Assembly: GCA_041581055.1 (NCBI GenBank)
Contig: JBFGCT010000058.1
Location: 1 to 20,728, forward strand
Length of the DNA stretch: 20,728 bases
DNA from: JBFGCT01 sp041581055
GTDB taxonomy: Bacteria > Actinomycetota > Acidimicrobiia > Acidimicrobiales > Ilumatobacteraceae
Reading direction: 5' to 3'
The notes under the pieces were generated by a model. That model searched no databases and was not told the origin of the DNA. It worked only from the letters and a program-made list of their open reading frames with translations. The translations under genes were made by a program, and so were the position numbers. Of this stretch, positions 1 through 7,929 are shown in pieces (position 1 is the first letter of the stretch; every line of letters starts with the position of its first letter).

Positions 1-756
1 AAGACGCTCCGCAAGCCGCTGCCGGAGGACGTCGAGTTCATGCACGCCTCACGCGACGAGATGCAGTCGTTGAAGAAGGCGCTGTACCCGCTGACCCGCA
101 AGCTCGCCGCCCGCCTCGCCCGCAAGCGCAAGCACGGCCGCAAGGGCCCGCTCGACTTCCGCAACACGGTCCGCCACTCGCTGAGCTACGGCGGCGTGCC
201 CCTCGAACCGAAGTTCAAGTACCCCCGACCGGCGAAGCCGGAGCTGATCGTCGTCGCCGACATCAGCGGTTCGGTCGCCGCGTTCGCCCGCTTCACGCTG
301 ATGCTCGTATATGCGATCCAGAACCAGTTCTCCAAGGTGCGATCGTTCGTGTTCATCGACGGCATCGACGAGGTGACCGACTACTTCCGGGCGACCGAGG
401 ACATCACCGAGGCGATCCACCGCGTCAACACCGAGGCCGACGTCGTGTGGGTCGACGGCCACTCCGACTACGGCCACGCGTTCGAGGTGTTCTGGGACCG
501 CTACGGCAAAGACGTCGGCCCGAAGTCGACCGTGCTGCTGCTCGGCGACGCGCGCAACAACTACCACGCCAGCCAGAGTTGGGTGGTCAAGGAGATGCAG
601 CACAAGGCGCGCCACGTGTACTGGCTCAACCCCGAGCCGCGCAGCTACTGGAACACCGGCGACTCGATCGTCGGCGAGTACGGCACCTACACCGACGGCG
701 TGTACGAGTGCCGCAACCTGCGCCAGCTCGAAGGCTTCGTCGAGAAGCTCGCCTAG
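1..756 (+). CDS. CoxE-like VWA domain protein, 5' truncated by window edge
   Basis: The frame is open from the first base, so this is the C-terminal 251 residues of a longer protein. The ATG at 40 is internal and should not be taken as the start. A basic stretch (about residues 33-60, rich in R and K) is followed by a segment of the type R-x-x-L-x-x-GG-x-P-L that precedes the VWA fold in CoxE-family proteins. The MIDAS metal-binding motif DISGS lies at residues 87-91, with beta-strand/helix alternation to the end and a late LLLGDARNN strand. CoxE-type VWA proteins usually work with a MoxR-type AAA ATPase in metalloenzyme or complex maturation, and that partner would be expected upstream, outside the window. 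The family call rests on the MIDAS motif and overall layout. The specific substrate cannot be inferred. It converges on the SIR2-NTPase gene with a 78-base gap. Confidence 0.8.
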   Translation, partial: KTLRKPLPEDVEFMHASRDEMQSLKKALYPLTRKLAARLARKRKHGRKGPLDFRNTVRHSLSYGGVPLEPKFKYPRPAKPELIVVADISGSVAAFARFTLMLVYAIQNQFSKVRSFVFIDGIDEVTDYFRATEDITEAIHRVNTEADVVWVDGHSDYGHAFEVFWDRYGKDVGPKSTVLLLGDARNNYHASQSWVVKEMQHKARHVYWLNPEPRSYWNTGDSIVGEYGTYTDGVYECRNLRQLEGFVEKLA

Positions 757-834
757 CGGATCACCCGACCGCGGCGTTGCGATGCCTCGTCGTCGACCGG
801 CGTCGAGGTCGTCGCGTCGCCCTCGACCGTGCCA

Positions 835-3800
835 TCACGTGTCGGGGGGCTCGGTGCGGGGGAGTTGAGGGGCGATCATGTCGTCCGAGATGACGGCGGT
901 GCGGGCGAGCTCGTCGGCCTGGAGTTGGTGGTGGCGGGCCGCGCCGACGTCACCGGTGTGGTGGTGGATGTCGGCGAGCGCGCGGTGGGCGTCGAGGCGG
1001 CCCCAGAAGAAGTCGTGGTCCGGGTGGTCGGCGAGCTCGAGGGCCTCGGTGGCGTGGTGCAGGGCGTCGTCGACGTCGCCTCGAGTGAGGTGGATCGGGG
1101 CGAGGAGGTTGTGGAGGTCGATCTGGTGGAGGCGCCAGCCGCCGGTCGTGGCGGCCCGCAGGCCGTCGTCGGCTTCTCGGCGGGCGGTATCGGGGTCGTC
1201 GTGGTCGTGGTGGAGGCGGGCGGCGATGATATGGCACCAGAGGGTGGTCTCGTAGTGGTTGACGGTGAGCGCCCAGTGCCGGGCGGCGTCGAGGGCGGTG
1301 CGGGCGTCGCGCGGTTGGCCGAGCTGCCGGCGGGCTTCGGCGAGGACGATCTGCGAACCCGCGACGTCGTCGACCCAGCCCTGGCGCTGGTGGACGGCGA
1401 GGTTGGCGGTGGCCAGGGCGAGCGCCTCACGAGGGCGGCCGGCGCGCAGGAGCAGCGTCTGGAGGTGGAACGCCCGGAGGCTGTAGAGGATGTTCCGGTT
1501 GCCGTCGGCGAGGTTCTGGTATCGGCGGGTGGCGGCGAAGTGGTCCATCGCGGCGGCCAGATCGCCGCGCAGCCCCACAGCCAGACCGAGGGAGCTGGCC
1601 GCCTTCTTGCGCGTGCTGTCGTCGCCGGCTCGGTCGGCATAATCGACCGCTGACGCGGCCATGTCGTGGGCGGCAGGGAGCAGGCCCGCCAGCACCAACG
1701 CCTTCGCATAGTTGGTTTGGGTGAGGGAAACCTGTCTGGGTTCGTCGGGCCACACGGAGGGGTCGGCGTTGGCCTGGTAGTGGCACAGCGCTTGGTCGAG
1801 GCGACCCAAGTTCTTGAGGTTGAGGGCGAGGTCGGTGACGAGGAGACGATGGCGGCGTGCGGGGAAGGAGGGGTGGTCGGCGGTGGCGTCGACAAGCCTG
1901 CGGACCAGGCGGGCGCCACGGTTGTAGTCACCCAAGATCCATCCCAGGTGCGTGAACCCGCCCAGGCGGTTCCAGTACAGCTCGAACGCTTGTTCAAGGT
2001 CGTCCGTGTCGATGCACAAGCGGATGAGATCCTCGATGTCGTCCAACTCGCCGGGATCGGTCGGCTGCTCGCCGGGGGCGCCTTCGAGGAGTGCGTCCTG
2101 GGCGGCCTGCGCGTAGCCGATCCGAGCGGCGCCCTCGCTCTGGCGGACGGCGTCGCGCAGGGCGGGGTTGGTCGCGTACAGCACTCGCCCGGTGCGGTCG
2201 CGTTCACGGTGCAGGATCCGCAACTCACACAAGCGCAACAGATAGCCACGCAGCTGCATCGGGCTGGCCCCGGCCAGGCTGCCAGCCACGGCGGCGCGGT
2301 CGGGGTTCAAGAACACCCGCTCCAACACCTCGGCCGGCACGGGGCGGGGGAACACCACCACTCGGGCCAGGGTGTCGCGCACCCCCGGTTCCTGGGCCGC
2401 CAGGTACCCCTGGTAGGCGGCGATCAACTGCCGCAACCGCTCTGCGGTGCTCCCGATGCCCAACGTCGCGAGGTCGCCGCCGAGTTCGGGGTAGCGGGCG
2501 GCGTCGCCGTCGAGGTAGGCGGCCAGCACCCCGCCGAGGTGGTCGACGGTGAGGGCGTGGGTGCCGTAGTGATCCAACACCGCGTCCAAGAGAACGTCGT
2601 CGCCGCGCACCCCGCGAGCCCGCAGCAACCCGCGGGCCTGGGGGCGAGTCAACGAATCGAGCTCCAAGATCTCCACTCGTCCCCCCGCCGCCTGGGTGTC
2701 GAGGGCCGGCAGGAGGAACCGGCTGGTGAACACGACCCGGGCCGCCACGGGCGCCTGCGCCAGCCACAACAACAACTGCGCCAACACATTGCTCTGCAGT
2801 GTGCCGTGCACGGTCTCGCCGTCTCCGGCCGCGGAGTCCTGGACGCTCTCCAGGCCGTCCAACACCAACAACCAACGCTTGGCCGGGTCCCACCCCTTCC
2901 GCAGCTCCGTGTACGCCTGCGCCTCACTCCAGCCCTCGGGCACCTCCTCACCGAGCACGTAGCCGGCGGCGGACCGCAGAAACGCCGCCACATCGGGTTG
3001 CTCGTTGAAGCTCCATACCACCACGCCGTCCGACTTGTCCATTGCCTCGTCCAGGCCGTGGCGCACCAACGCCGTCTTGCCCGAACCGCCCACCCCCACC
3101 AGACCCAACACCCCACCGGCCTCCCGGGTGACGAACGTCGACAGCGGCGCCTGGAACGCCGGCCGCGGCTGGAACAACCCCGCCCCCGGCAACGGATGCA
3201 CGATCCTCGGCGCCGGTGGGAACTCCCCAACCAACCCCACACCCTCATCGACGACCGCCGTCGCGGCGACGAGCGGATCGGTCTGCACCGCCGGCTCGAC
3301 GACCCGGCCCGACAGGTCGCGCAACAAGCCCTCGATCTGCCGGTGGTCGTCGGACCCATCGTCGTCCACGGCCAGCGGATAGAACAACGCCCGCAACCCG
3401 AAGCGAGCCAACGGATCCGCCGCCACCGCGTCCGGGTCCTGATCCGGCCGCAACCCCAACACCACGTAGTGCGGATCGGCGCCGCTACCGGCGATGGCTT
3501 GCACCGCTCGGAACACCCCGGTCACGTCGTCGTCGTCCAACGACGCCCCCACCACCACCAGCGTCGACGTCTGCCCCACCGCCGCCAGCCTCTTGGCGAG
3601 GTCGCCGGGGAACTCGTAGGCGTACCGGTAGCTGGTCTCACCCAGCACCACCCGGCTCCAACCCCGGTCGAAATCGTCAACCCTCACGGCCGGCGGGTCG
3701 TCCCAGCGGCCATGGAGGTACACCAGCTCGGTGCCGCCACCGGAACGGCGCAACGCCGCGTCGAGGCGTCCCGTGTCGTGCCACACCGCCACCCGGGGGT

Positions 3801-4215
3801 CTCGACCCAGCGGCTCGCCCGGATGGCGACGGGCCACCTGCTCCAACTCGGTGCTGTAGTTCGTCGTCAACATCAGCCGCAGATCGAGATCGAACAACAG
3901 CCGGATCCACTCCGGCGCCGACAGGTCGTCGCGAGGCTCGAACGTCTCGCGGAAGATGCGCGGGTACTCCGCCCCGAGCGCCCCGGCCATCTCGTCCAAC
4001 CGGGTCCGCACGTCCCGCTTCTGAAGTTTCGAGAGGTACGTGGGGTTGTACCTCTCGAGCAACGGCTCCTCCAGCGCCGCCAGGAACGCCCCCCATCCGG
4101 GATACCCACACGCCATCGACGACCCCGCCCCCACCAGACCCACACACGACCCGGCCCGCAGCGCCTCCACCAGCTCGGGCAGGTACCGGGCGTTGTACTC
4201 GTCGATCCCTGTCAC
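835..4215 (-). CDS. SIR2-like NADase / STAND (NB-ARC-like) NTPase / TPR protein, putative anti-phage NLR-like sensor
   Basis: A 1126-residue, three-part protein. Residues 1-~300 are a SIR2_2-type domain: nucleotide-binding GAGSS (29-33), TTNY (117-120), HG (168-169) and GASLDDDD (223-230). The likely catalytic pair is N119 and H168, matching in order and approximate spacing the N/H pairs of ThsA and DSR2. Residues ~350-570 are a STAND NTPase: Walker A GVGGSGKT (374-381), Walker B LLVLDGLE (449-456), a sensor-like FTSR (496-499) and a GTHAL motif (551-555) at the place of NB-ARC GLPL. Residues ~600-760 look like a winged-helix linker. Residues ~790-1110 are TPR-like helical repeats, the probable ligand-sensing end. 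Known relatives are defence proteins that deplete NAD+ when the STAND module senses a phage component; that role here is inference. The start is GTG, supported by GGGAGG five bases upstream; the nearby ATG at 4220 is out of frame. It stands alone, with no mobile element beside it. Confidence 0.87.
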   Translation of the reverse strand: MTGIDEYNARYLPELVEALRAGSCVGLVGAGSSMACGYPGWGAFLAALEEPLLERYNPTYLSKLQKRDVRTRLDEMAGALGAEYPRIFRETFEPRDDLSAPEWIRLLFDLDLRLMLTTNYSTELEQVARRHPGEPLGRDPRVAVWHDTGRLDAALRRSGGGTELVYLHGRWDDPPAVRVDDFDRGWSRVVLGETSYRYAYEFPGDLAKRLAAVGQTSTLVVVGASLDDDDVTGVFRAVQAIAGSGADPHYVVLGLRPDQDPDAVAADPLARFGLRALFYPLAVDDDGSDDHRQIEGLLRDLSGRVVEPAVQTDPLVAATAVVDEGVGLVGEFPPAPRIVHPLPGAGLFQPRPAFQAPLSTFVTREAGGVLGLVGVGGSGKTALVRHGLDEAMDKSDGVVVWSFNEQPDVAAFLRSAAGYVLGEEVPEGWSEAQAYTELRKGWDPAKRWLLVLDGLESVQDSAAGDGETVHGTLQSNVLAQLLLWLAQAPVAARVVFTSRFLLPALDTQAAGGRVEILELDSLTRPQARGLLRARGVRGDDVLLDAVLDHYGTHALTVDHLGGVLAAYLDGDAARYPELGGDLATLGIGSTAERLRQLIAAYQGYLAAQEPGVRDTLARVVVFPRPVPAEVLERVFLNPDRAAVAGSLAGASPMQLRGYLLRLCELRILHRERDRTGRVLYATNPALRDAVRQSEGAARIGYAQAAQDALLEGAPGEQPTDPGELDDIEDLIRLCIDTDDLEQAFELYWNRLGGFTHLGWILGDYNRGARLVRRLVDATADHPSFPARRHRLLVTDLALNLKNLGRLDQALCHYQANADPSVWPDEPRQVSLTQTNYAKALVLAGLLPAAHDMAASAVDYADRAGDDSTRKKAASSLGLAVGLRGDLAAAMDHFAATRRYQNLADGNRNILYSLRAFHLQTLLLRAGRPREALALATANLAVHQRQGWVDDVAGSQIVLAEARRQLGQPRDARTALDAARHWALTVNHYETTLWCHIIAARLHHDHDDPDTARREADDGLRAATTGGWRLHQIDLHNLLAPIHLTRGDVDDALHHATEALELADHPDHDFFWGRLDAHRALADIHHHTGDVGAARHHQLQADELARTAVISDDMIAPQLPRTEPPDT

Positions 4216-4220
4216 GCCAT

Positions 4221-4226
4221 CCTCCC
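4221..4226 (-). promoter_or_regulatory. Shine-Dalgarno GGGAGG fixing the GTG start of the SIR2-NTPase gene
   Basis: On the minus strand GGGAGG is followed by ATGGC and then GTG at 4215, a five-base spacing. The embedded ATG (4220-4218) opens a frame that stops after two codons, so the GTG is the only sensible start. In-frame codons upstream run into TGA at 4248-4246. Confidence 0.7.
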
Positions 4227-4243
4227 GACACTCCCGGCGGCGT

Positions 4244-4331
4244 TGTCAGCCTACGCGTGCGACGGACCCCACGCGGACGGGTGCGGCGGGGTGGCTGACG
4301 ATCCCGAGCTCTCCGGCGCTCGGTGTCAGCC
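4244..4331. repeat. Three copies of TGTCAGCC/GGCTGAC in a divergent intergenic region
   Basis: TGTCAGCC occurs at 4244-4251 and again at 4324-4331, with an inverted seven-base copy GGCTGAC at 4293-4299. All three lie in the 141-base region between the divergent starts of the SIR2-NTPase and methyltransferase genes. The layout could serve a shared regulator, but seven- to eight-base matches in GC-rich DNA can arise by chance. No convincing -35/-10 pair was found here on either strand. Confidence 0.25.
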
Positions 4332-4356
4332 GCGGGCGGTGCGCGACGATGGCGGT

Positions 4357-4965
4357 GTGAGCGACCTGGGGGCGTGGGATCGGCGGACGGCGGGGCGACT
4401 CGAGGAGGCGTACCTCGCCGCCGGCGCGGGGCCTGGGGGATCCGGCTCCACCGATCCGTCCGAGGGCGCGTGGCGGGCGAAGCGCCAGCACCTCGCCATC
4501 CCGATGGACGCCGACGGCGACTGGCTCGACGTCGGGTGCGCCAACGGCCACCTGCTGACGTCGCTGCCGAGGTGGGCGGCCGAGCGCGGCGTGCGGATCG
4601 AGCCGTACGGGTTGGAGCTGCTGCCCCGCCTCGCCGCCCTCGCCCGATCGCTCCACCCGACGTTGGCCGACCGGATCTGGACCGGGTCGGTCATGGCCTG
4701 GGATCCCCCGCGGCGGTTCCGGTACGTCACCGCGCTCGACGACCTCGTTCCCCCCGACCGCCTCGCCGATCTCGTCGATCGCCTGCGGGACGGGTTCGTC
4801 GCCGCCGGCGGGCGGCTGATCCTGAGCTCCTACACCGACACCGGCGCCGAGCCCCGCCCACTCGCCGCCGACCTGACCGCCGCCGGCCGCCCACCCGACG
4901 GCCGGATCCACATCGAACGCCCGGGCCGCAGCCCGTTGCTGACCGTCTGGTTCGACGTCACGTAG
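4357..4965 (+). CDS. Class I SAM-dependent methyltransferase-like protein
   Basis: A 202-residue protein starting at GTG. An earlier in-frame GTG at 4339 is possible, and neither has a clear ribosome binding site. The glycine-rich SAM motif I, WLDVGCANGHLL, is at residues 56-67. A later acidic strand end (the YGLELLP segment) fits motif II, and ALDDLVPPDRL followed by GGRLILSSY fits the motif IV-VI strands of Rossmann-fold methyltransferases. About 55 residues before motif I carry no recognisable domain. The substrate is unknown; small proteins of this type are hard to assign from sequence alone. It diverges from the SIR2-NTPase gene across 141 bases and converges on the VWA lipoprotein gene with only 13 bases between stops. 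A functional tie to the defence gene is not supported by anything beyond adjacency. Confidence 0.75.
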   Translation: MSDLGAWDRRTAGRLEEAYLAAGAGPGGSGSTDPSEGAWRAKRQHLAIPMDADGDWLDVGCANGHLLTSLPRWAAERGVRIEPYGLELLPRLAALARSLHPTLADRIWTGSVMAWDPPRRFRYVTALDDLVPPDRLADLVDRLRDGFVAAGGRLILSSYTDTGAEPRPLAADLTAAGRPPDGRIHIERPGRSPLLTVWFDVT

Positions 4966-4978
4966 CGCTCGGCTGCTC

Positions 4979-6586
4979 TCAGTCCTGGCCCGGGGCGGGG
5001 ATCGCCGGGAGGCGGGCGGCGCCGGCGAGGAGGGCGGCGATGTCCGATGCGCCGTCGACTCCCTCGCCGGCCAACGTCCGGGCGTCCTCCGCGAGCTGGT
5101 CGACGGTGACGCCGCGGTCGACGCGGACCGGGTCACCGCGGAGCACCTCGGCGGACGCCGCGACGAGGGCGGCCAGCCGGAAGGCGTCGCTCGGGTCGGT
5201 CGACGGGTCGGCCGGGATCGCCGTGGTCGTCTCGGCGACCTCGTCCGAGCCGGCCGACGTCCAGCGCAGGCGGACCTCGCCGGGGGACCGGCCGGCCCCG
5301 CCGGCGGTGCGGACGATCTCGTAGAGCGCCGTCGCCGCGTGCCCGGCCCCGAGCTCGCCGGCGTCGACGGTGTCGTCGCGGAACTCGCTGTCGTCGAGGG
5401 CCCGGTTCGCGTAGCCGATCAGCCGGTACTCGGCGACGACCGCCGGGTCGAACACGACCTGCACCTTGGCGTCCTCGGCGATGACGGTCAGCGTCGGCGT
5501 GAGGTCGTCGACGAACAGCCGCTCGGCCTCCTCGAACGTGTCGATGTAGCTGTAGAACCCGTCGCCCTGGTCGGCGAGCTGCTCCATCAGGTCGTCGTTG
5601 AAGTTGCCCATGCCGTACCCGACGGTCACGAGGTGGATGCCGTCGTTGCCCGCCTGCTCGATCAGGCCGACCAGCCCGTCGGGGTCGTCGACGCCGACGT
5701 TGGCGACCCCGTCGGAGGCGAGGATCACGGCGTTGACCCCGTCCTGGCGGAAGCTGTCGCGGGCCTGCCGGTAGCCGGTGACGAGGCCGGCCTCCATGTT
5801 CGTGCTGCCCCCCGGCTGGAGCCGGTCGATCGCGGCGACGATCGTCTCCGCCTCCGCCACCGGGGTCGGCGCGAGCAGCGCCCGGGCGTCGCTCCCGTAG
5901 GTGACGATGGCGATCGTGTCGTCGTCGTTGAGCTGCTCGACGAGCAGGGCGAGCGATGCTTTGACCAACCCGAGCCGCTCGCGGATGTCCATCGAGCCGG
6001 ACGTGTCGACGACGAACGTCAGGGCCGCCGGCGGCCGGTCGGCGGCGGCGATCTCGCGCGTGGTCACGCCGACGCGGATCAACTCGACGCCGTCGCCGGC
6101 GTAGGGGGCCGGTCCGATCTCCACGACGGCGGCGAGGTCGGTCGAGTCGGCCGAGGCGTCGCCGTAGTCGAAGGAGTTGATCCACTCCTCGGGTCGGATC
6201 GAGTCGGGGTCGGGCCGGAAGCCCTCGGCGACGAACCGCCGGGCCACCGAGTACGACCCGGTGTCGACGTCGAGGGCGAACGTCGACTCCGCGTCGTCGG
6301 TGGTCGCCGTCCAGACCGACTGCCCGGCGTCGACGAACGTGTTGTCCTCGGTGACGGTCGGCGGCTGCGGCGGCAGGGGAGGAGGTGCGACATCACCCTC
6401 GACGGCGAACTGCTCGGCCGGCGGGGAGAAGGCGATGTCGTCCTCGAAGTCGGGGGACTGGTAGTCGTCGAAGTAGGACCGCGGGTCGACGTCGAGGCGG
6501 CCCGGTTCCGTGGTCGGGTCGTCGGAGCAGGCGGACGCGGCGAGGCCGACGACGACGATGGCGGAGAGAGCGAGTGAGCGTTGCAT
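4979..6586 (-). CDS. YfbK-type VWA lipoprotein
   Basis: A 535-residue protein with a lipoprotein signal peptide: basic MQR, hydrophobic core, and ASAC ending at C20, then a charged SDD segment. This places it outside the cytoplasmic membrane. Residues ~25-80 are acidic and proline-rich, a probable linker. Residues ~98-142 (TFALDVDTGSYSVARRF, then EEWINSFDY) match the N-terminal domain found before the VWA fold in the E. coli YfbK family. The VWA domain follows, with MIDAS DTSGS at 194-198, the GGSTNMEAGL threonine loop and the ASDGVANVG aspartate loop, so metal binding looks intact. The C-terminal part fits the YfbK C-terminal domain. I chose ATG at 6586 because it gives a proper signal peptide; an in-frame TTG at 6640 would bury it behind 18 polar residues. 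The family's function is poorly known. Confidence 0.87.
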   Translation of the reverse strand: MQRSLALSAIVVVGLAASACSDDPTTEPGRLDVDPRSYFDDYQSPDFEDDIAFSPPAEQFAVEGDVAPPPLPPQPPTVTEDNTFVDAGQSVWTATTDDAESTFALDVDTGSYSVARRFVAEGFRPDPDSIRPEEWINSFDYGDASADSTDLAAVVEIGPAPYAGDGVELIRVGVTTREIAAADRPPAALTFVVDTSGSMDIRERLGLVKASLALLVEQLNDDDTIAIVTYGSDARALLAPTPVAEAETIVAAIDRLQPGGSTNMEAGLVTGYRQARDSFRQDGVNAVILASDGVANVGVDDPDGLVGLIEQAGNDGIHLVTVGYGMGNFNDDLMEQLADQGDGFYSYIDTFEEAERLFVDDLTPTLTVIAEDAKVQVVFDPAVVAEYRLIGYANRALDDSEFRDDTVDAGELGAGHAATALYEIVRTAGGAGRSPGEVRLRWTSAGSDEVAETTTAIPADPSTDPSDAFRLAALVAASAEVLRGDPVRVDRGVTVDQLAEDARTLAGEGVDGASDIAALLAGAARLPAIPAPGQD

Positions 6587-6661
6587 GTCGGGTCGGACGG
6601 GCCGTCGCTGCGGCCCGGTTCCCGATCGACCGGGTCGCAACCAAACCGCAACAGTCGGTGA

Positions 6662-7405
6662 TCAGCCTCGCACGATGGTCAGCACCTCGTCGAGCGACTT
6701 TCGGCGCAGCGTCGGCACGAGGCAGCCATCGACCGGATAGCCGACCGGGAACAGGACGAACGGGCGCTCGTTGGCGGGTCGGCCGAGCACCTTGGAGAGG
6801 AAGGCCATCGGGCTCGGCGTGTGCGTCAGCGTGGCGAGGCCCATGTGGTGCAGGGCCGTGACGAAGAGCCCGGCCGCGATGCCGCAGCTCTCCTTGACGT
6901 AGTAGTGGTGTTGCCGGGTTCCGTCGTCGCGAACGCCGTAGCGCTCCTCGAACAGCACGACGACCCACGGCGCGACCTCGAGGAACTCCTTGTGCCAGTC
7001 GGTGCCGAGCGGCGCCAGCTCGCGCCGCCACTCGTCGCTGATCCGACCCGACTCGTAGTTCGTCCGCTCCTCGGCCTCGGCGGCGGCCCGGATCTGACGC
7101 TTGATCGCGGGGTCGTCGGTGGCGGCGAACCGCCACGGCTGGTGATGGGCGCCCGACGGCGCCGACGACGCGGTCTCGACGGCGAGCTCGATCAGCTCCT
7201 GCGGCACCGGCTCGGCGGACAACATCCGCACGCTGCGCCGCCGCGCCATCTCGTCGCGGAACGCGACCGCCCGCCGCCGCGTCTCGCCGGCCGGGACGCG
7301 GTCGAAGTCCAGGGGCTCGAACGGGAACCGGGCGGCCAGATCCGGCGCCGGATACGGGAACTCGTAGCGCCGCTCGGGGTCGGGGTCAGCCGGTGGATGC
7401 GTCAC
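6662..7405 (-). CDS. Iodotyrosine deiodinase-like FMN enzyme (nitroreductase superfamily)
   Basis: A 247-residue protein resembling vertebrate iodotyrosine deiodinase more than a generic nitroreductase. FMN phosphate-binding RRRSVR is at 55-60, followed by the SSAPSGAHHQPW core (80-91). E113, Y117 and K138 sit in EERTNY and TDWHKE contexts and align with human residues E157, Y161 and K182, which clamp the amino-acid part of the substrate. A THTP segment fits the threonine near flavin N5, and LGRPANE then PVGYP complete the family pattern. The likely chemistry is reductive dehalogenation of halotyrosines or related phenols, with substrate unproven. The start is uncertain: GTG at 7405 is preferred because the ATGs at 7423 and 7450 add a cysteine-rich, unlikely N-terminus. 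Its 5' end overlaps the upstream kinase gene by 20 bases, so co-transcription is likely. Confidence 0.82.
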   Translation of the reverse strand: MTHPPADPDPERRYEFPYPAPDLAARFPFEPLDFDRVPAGETRRRAVAFRDEMARRRSVRMLSAEPVPQELIELAVETASSAPSGAHHQPWRFAATDDPAIKRQIRAAAEAEERTNYESGRISDEWRRELAPLGTDWHKEFLEVAPWVVVLFEERYGVRDDGTRQHHYYVKESCGIAAGLFVTALHHMGLATLTHTPSPMAFLSKVLGRPANERPFVLFPVGYPVDGCLVPTLRRKSLDEVLTIVRG

Positions 7406-7922
7406 GCAGGAACTGTCGCACATCGCCGCGGGTCCGCAACCGGTGGACATCGGCGTGCGCCCAGAACGCGCCCGACGCGAACCCCTCGTATCGCGTGCGG
7501 TGAGCGTCGTGGTGCGTCCACGCCCACACGATCATGTTCACCTCCGGATCGCGGCTGAAGAGGTTCCTCCAGTGCTCCCGGTTGCCGTTCCACAGCTCCT
7601 CCCGGCGGATCACCCGCAGCCAGCTGCGGCGCGTGACCCGCATCGTGACGAGCCAACGCGGCAGGTCGAGCCAGACGATCGTGTCGGCCCGGCCGTGCAC
7701 GATGTCCATGACCGTGCTGTAGTTGCCGGCCACCACCCACCGTTGCGCTTCCAGAGCGGCGGCGACCTTGGCGCGGAACTCGGGCGTGGGCGTCGGCTCC
7801 CAGTTCGCCTGATGGAACAGCGCGTCGAGTTCGACGACTGGGGCGTCGAGACGCTCGCCCAACCGCTCGGCCAGCGTCGACTTCCCCGATCCGGACCCGC
7901 CGACGATCGATATCCGCCGCAC
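7386..7922 (-). CDS. FlaR/adenylate-kinase-like P-loop kinase
   Basis: A 178-residue P-loop NTPase with Walker A GGSGSGKS at residues 8-15 right at the N-terminus. This is followed by the LDALFHQANW segment, a VVAGNYS motif and VWLDLPRWL, the pattern of small FlaR ('DNA topology modulation') or adenylate-kinase-like proteins of about 170-190 residues. ELWNGNREHW in the middle is typical of actinobacterial members. A nucleoside or nucleotide monophosphate may be the substrate, but the family is biochemically ill-defined. The start is GTG at 7922, seven bases after the guaB stop codon, with no clear ribosome binding site. The close spacing suggests it is read with guaB, placing it at the nucleotide-synthesis end of the operon. 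Confidence 0.82.
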   Translation of the reverse strand: MRRISIVGGSGSGKSTLAERLGERLDAPVVELDALFHQANWEPTPTPEFRAKVAAALEAQRWVVAGNYSTVMDIVHGRADTIVWLDLPRWLVTMRVTRRSWLRVIRREELWNGNREHWRNLFSRDPEVNMIVWAWTHHDAHRTRYEGFASGAFWAHADVHRLRTRGDVRQFLRDASTG

Positions 7923-7929
7923 GGCGGCG

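Noticed and set aside
40..42. ATG at 40 as the start of the first gene
   Set aside because: The frame is open back to the window edge and the upstream codons read as normal protein, so the true start is outside.
802..827. Hairpin GTCGAGG/CCTCGAC as a terminator between convergent genes
   Set aside because: A seven-base stem with a 12-base loop and no T-run on either strand; such repeats of GTCGA are frequent in this DNA.
1666..4356. A long + strand open frame running through the SIR2-NTPase gene into the methyltransferase
   Set aside because: Only the part from 4357 on shows a real domain. The rest is antisense to a well-supported gene and is low-complexity H/R/Q/P sequence.
6587..6640. TTG start at 6640 for the VWA lipoprotein
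   Set aside because: It would add 18 polar residues ahead of a good signal peptide and lipobox; ATG at 6586 fits better.
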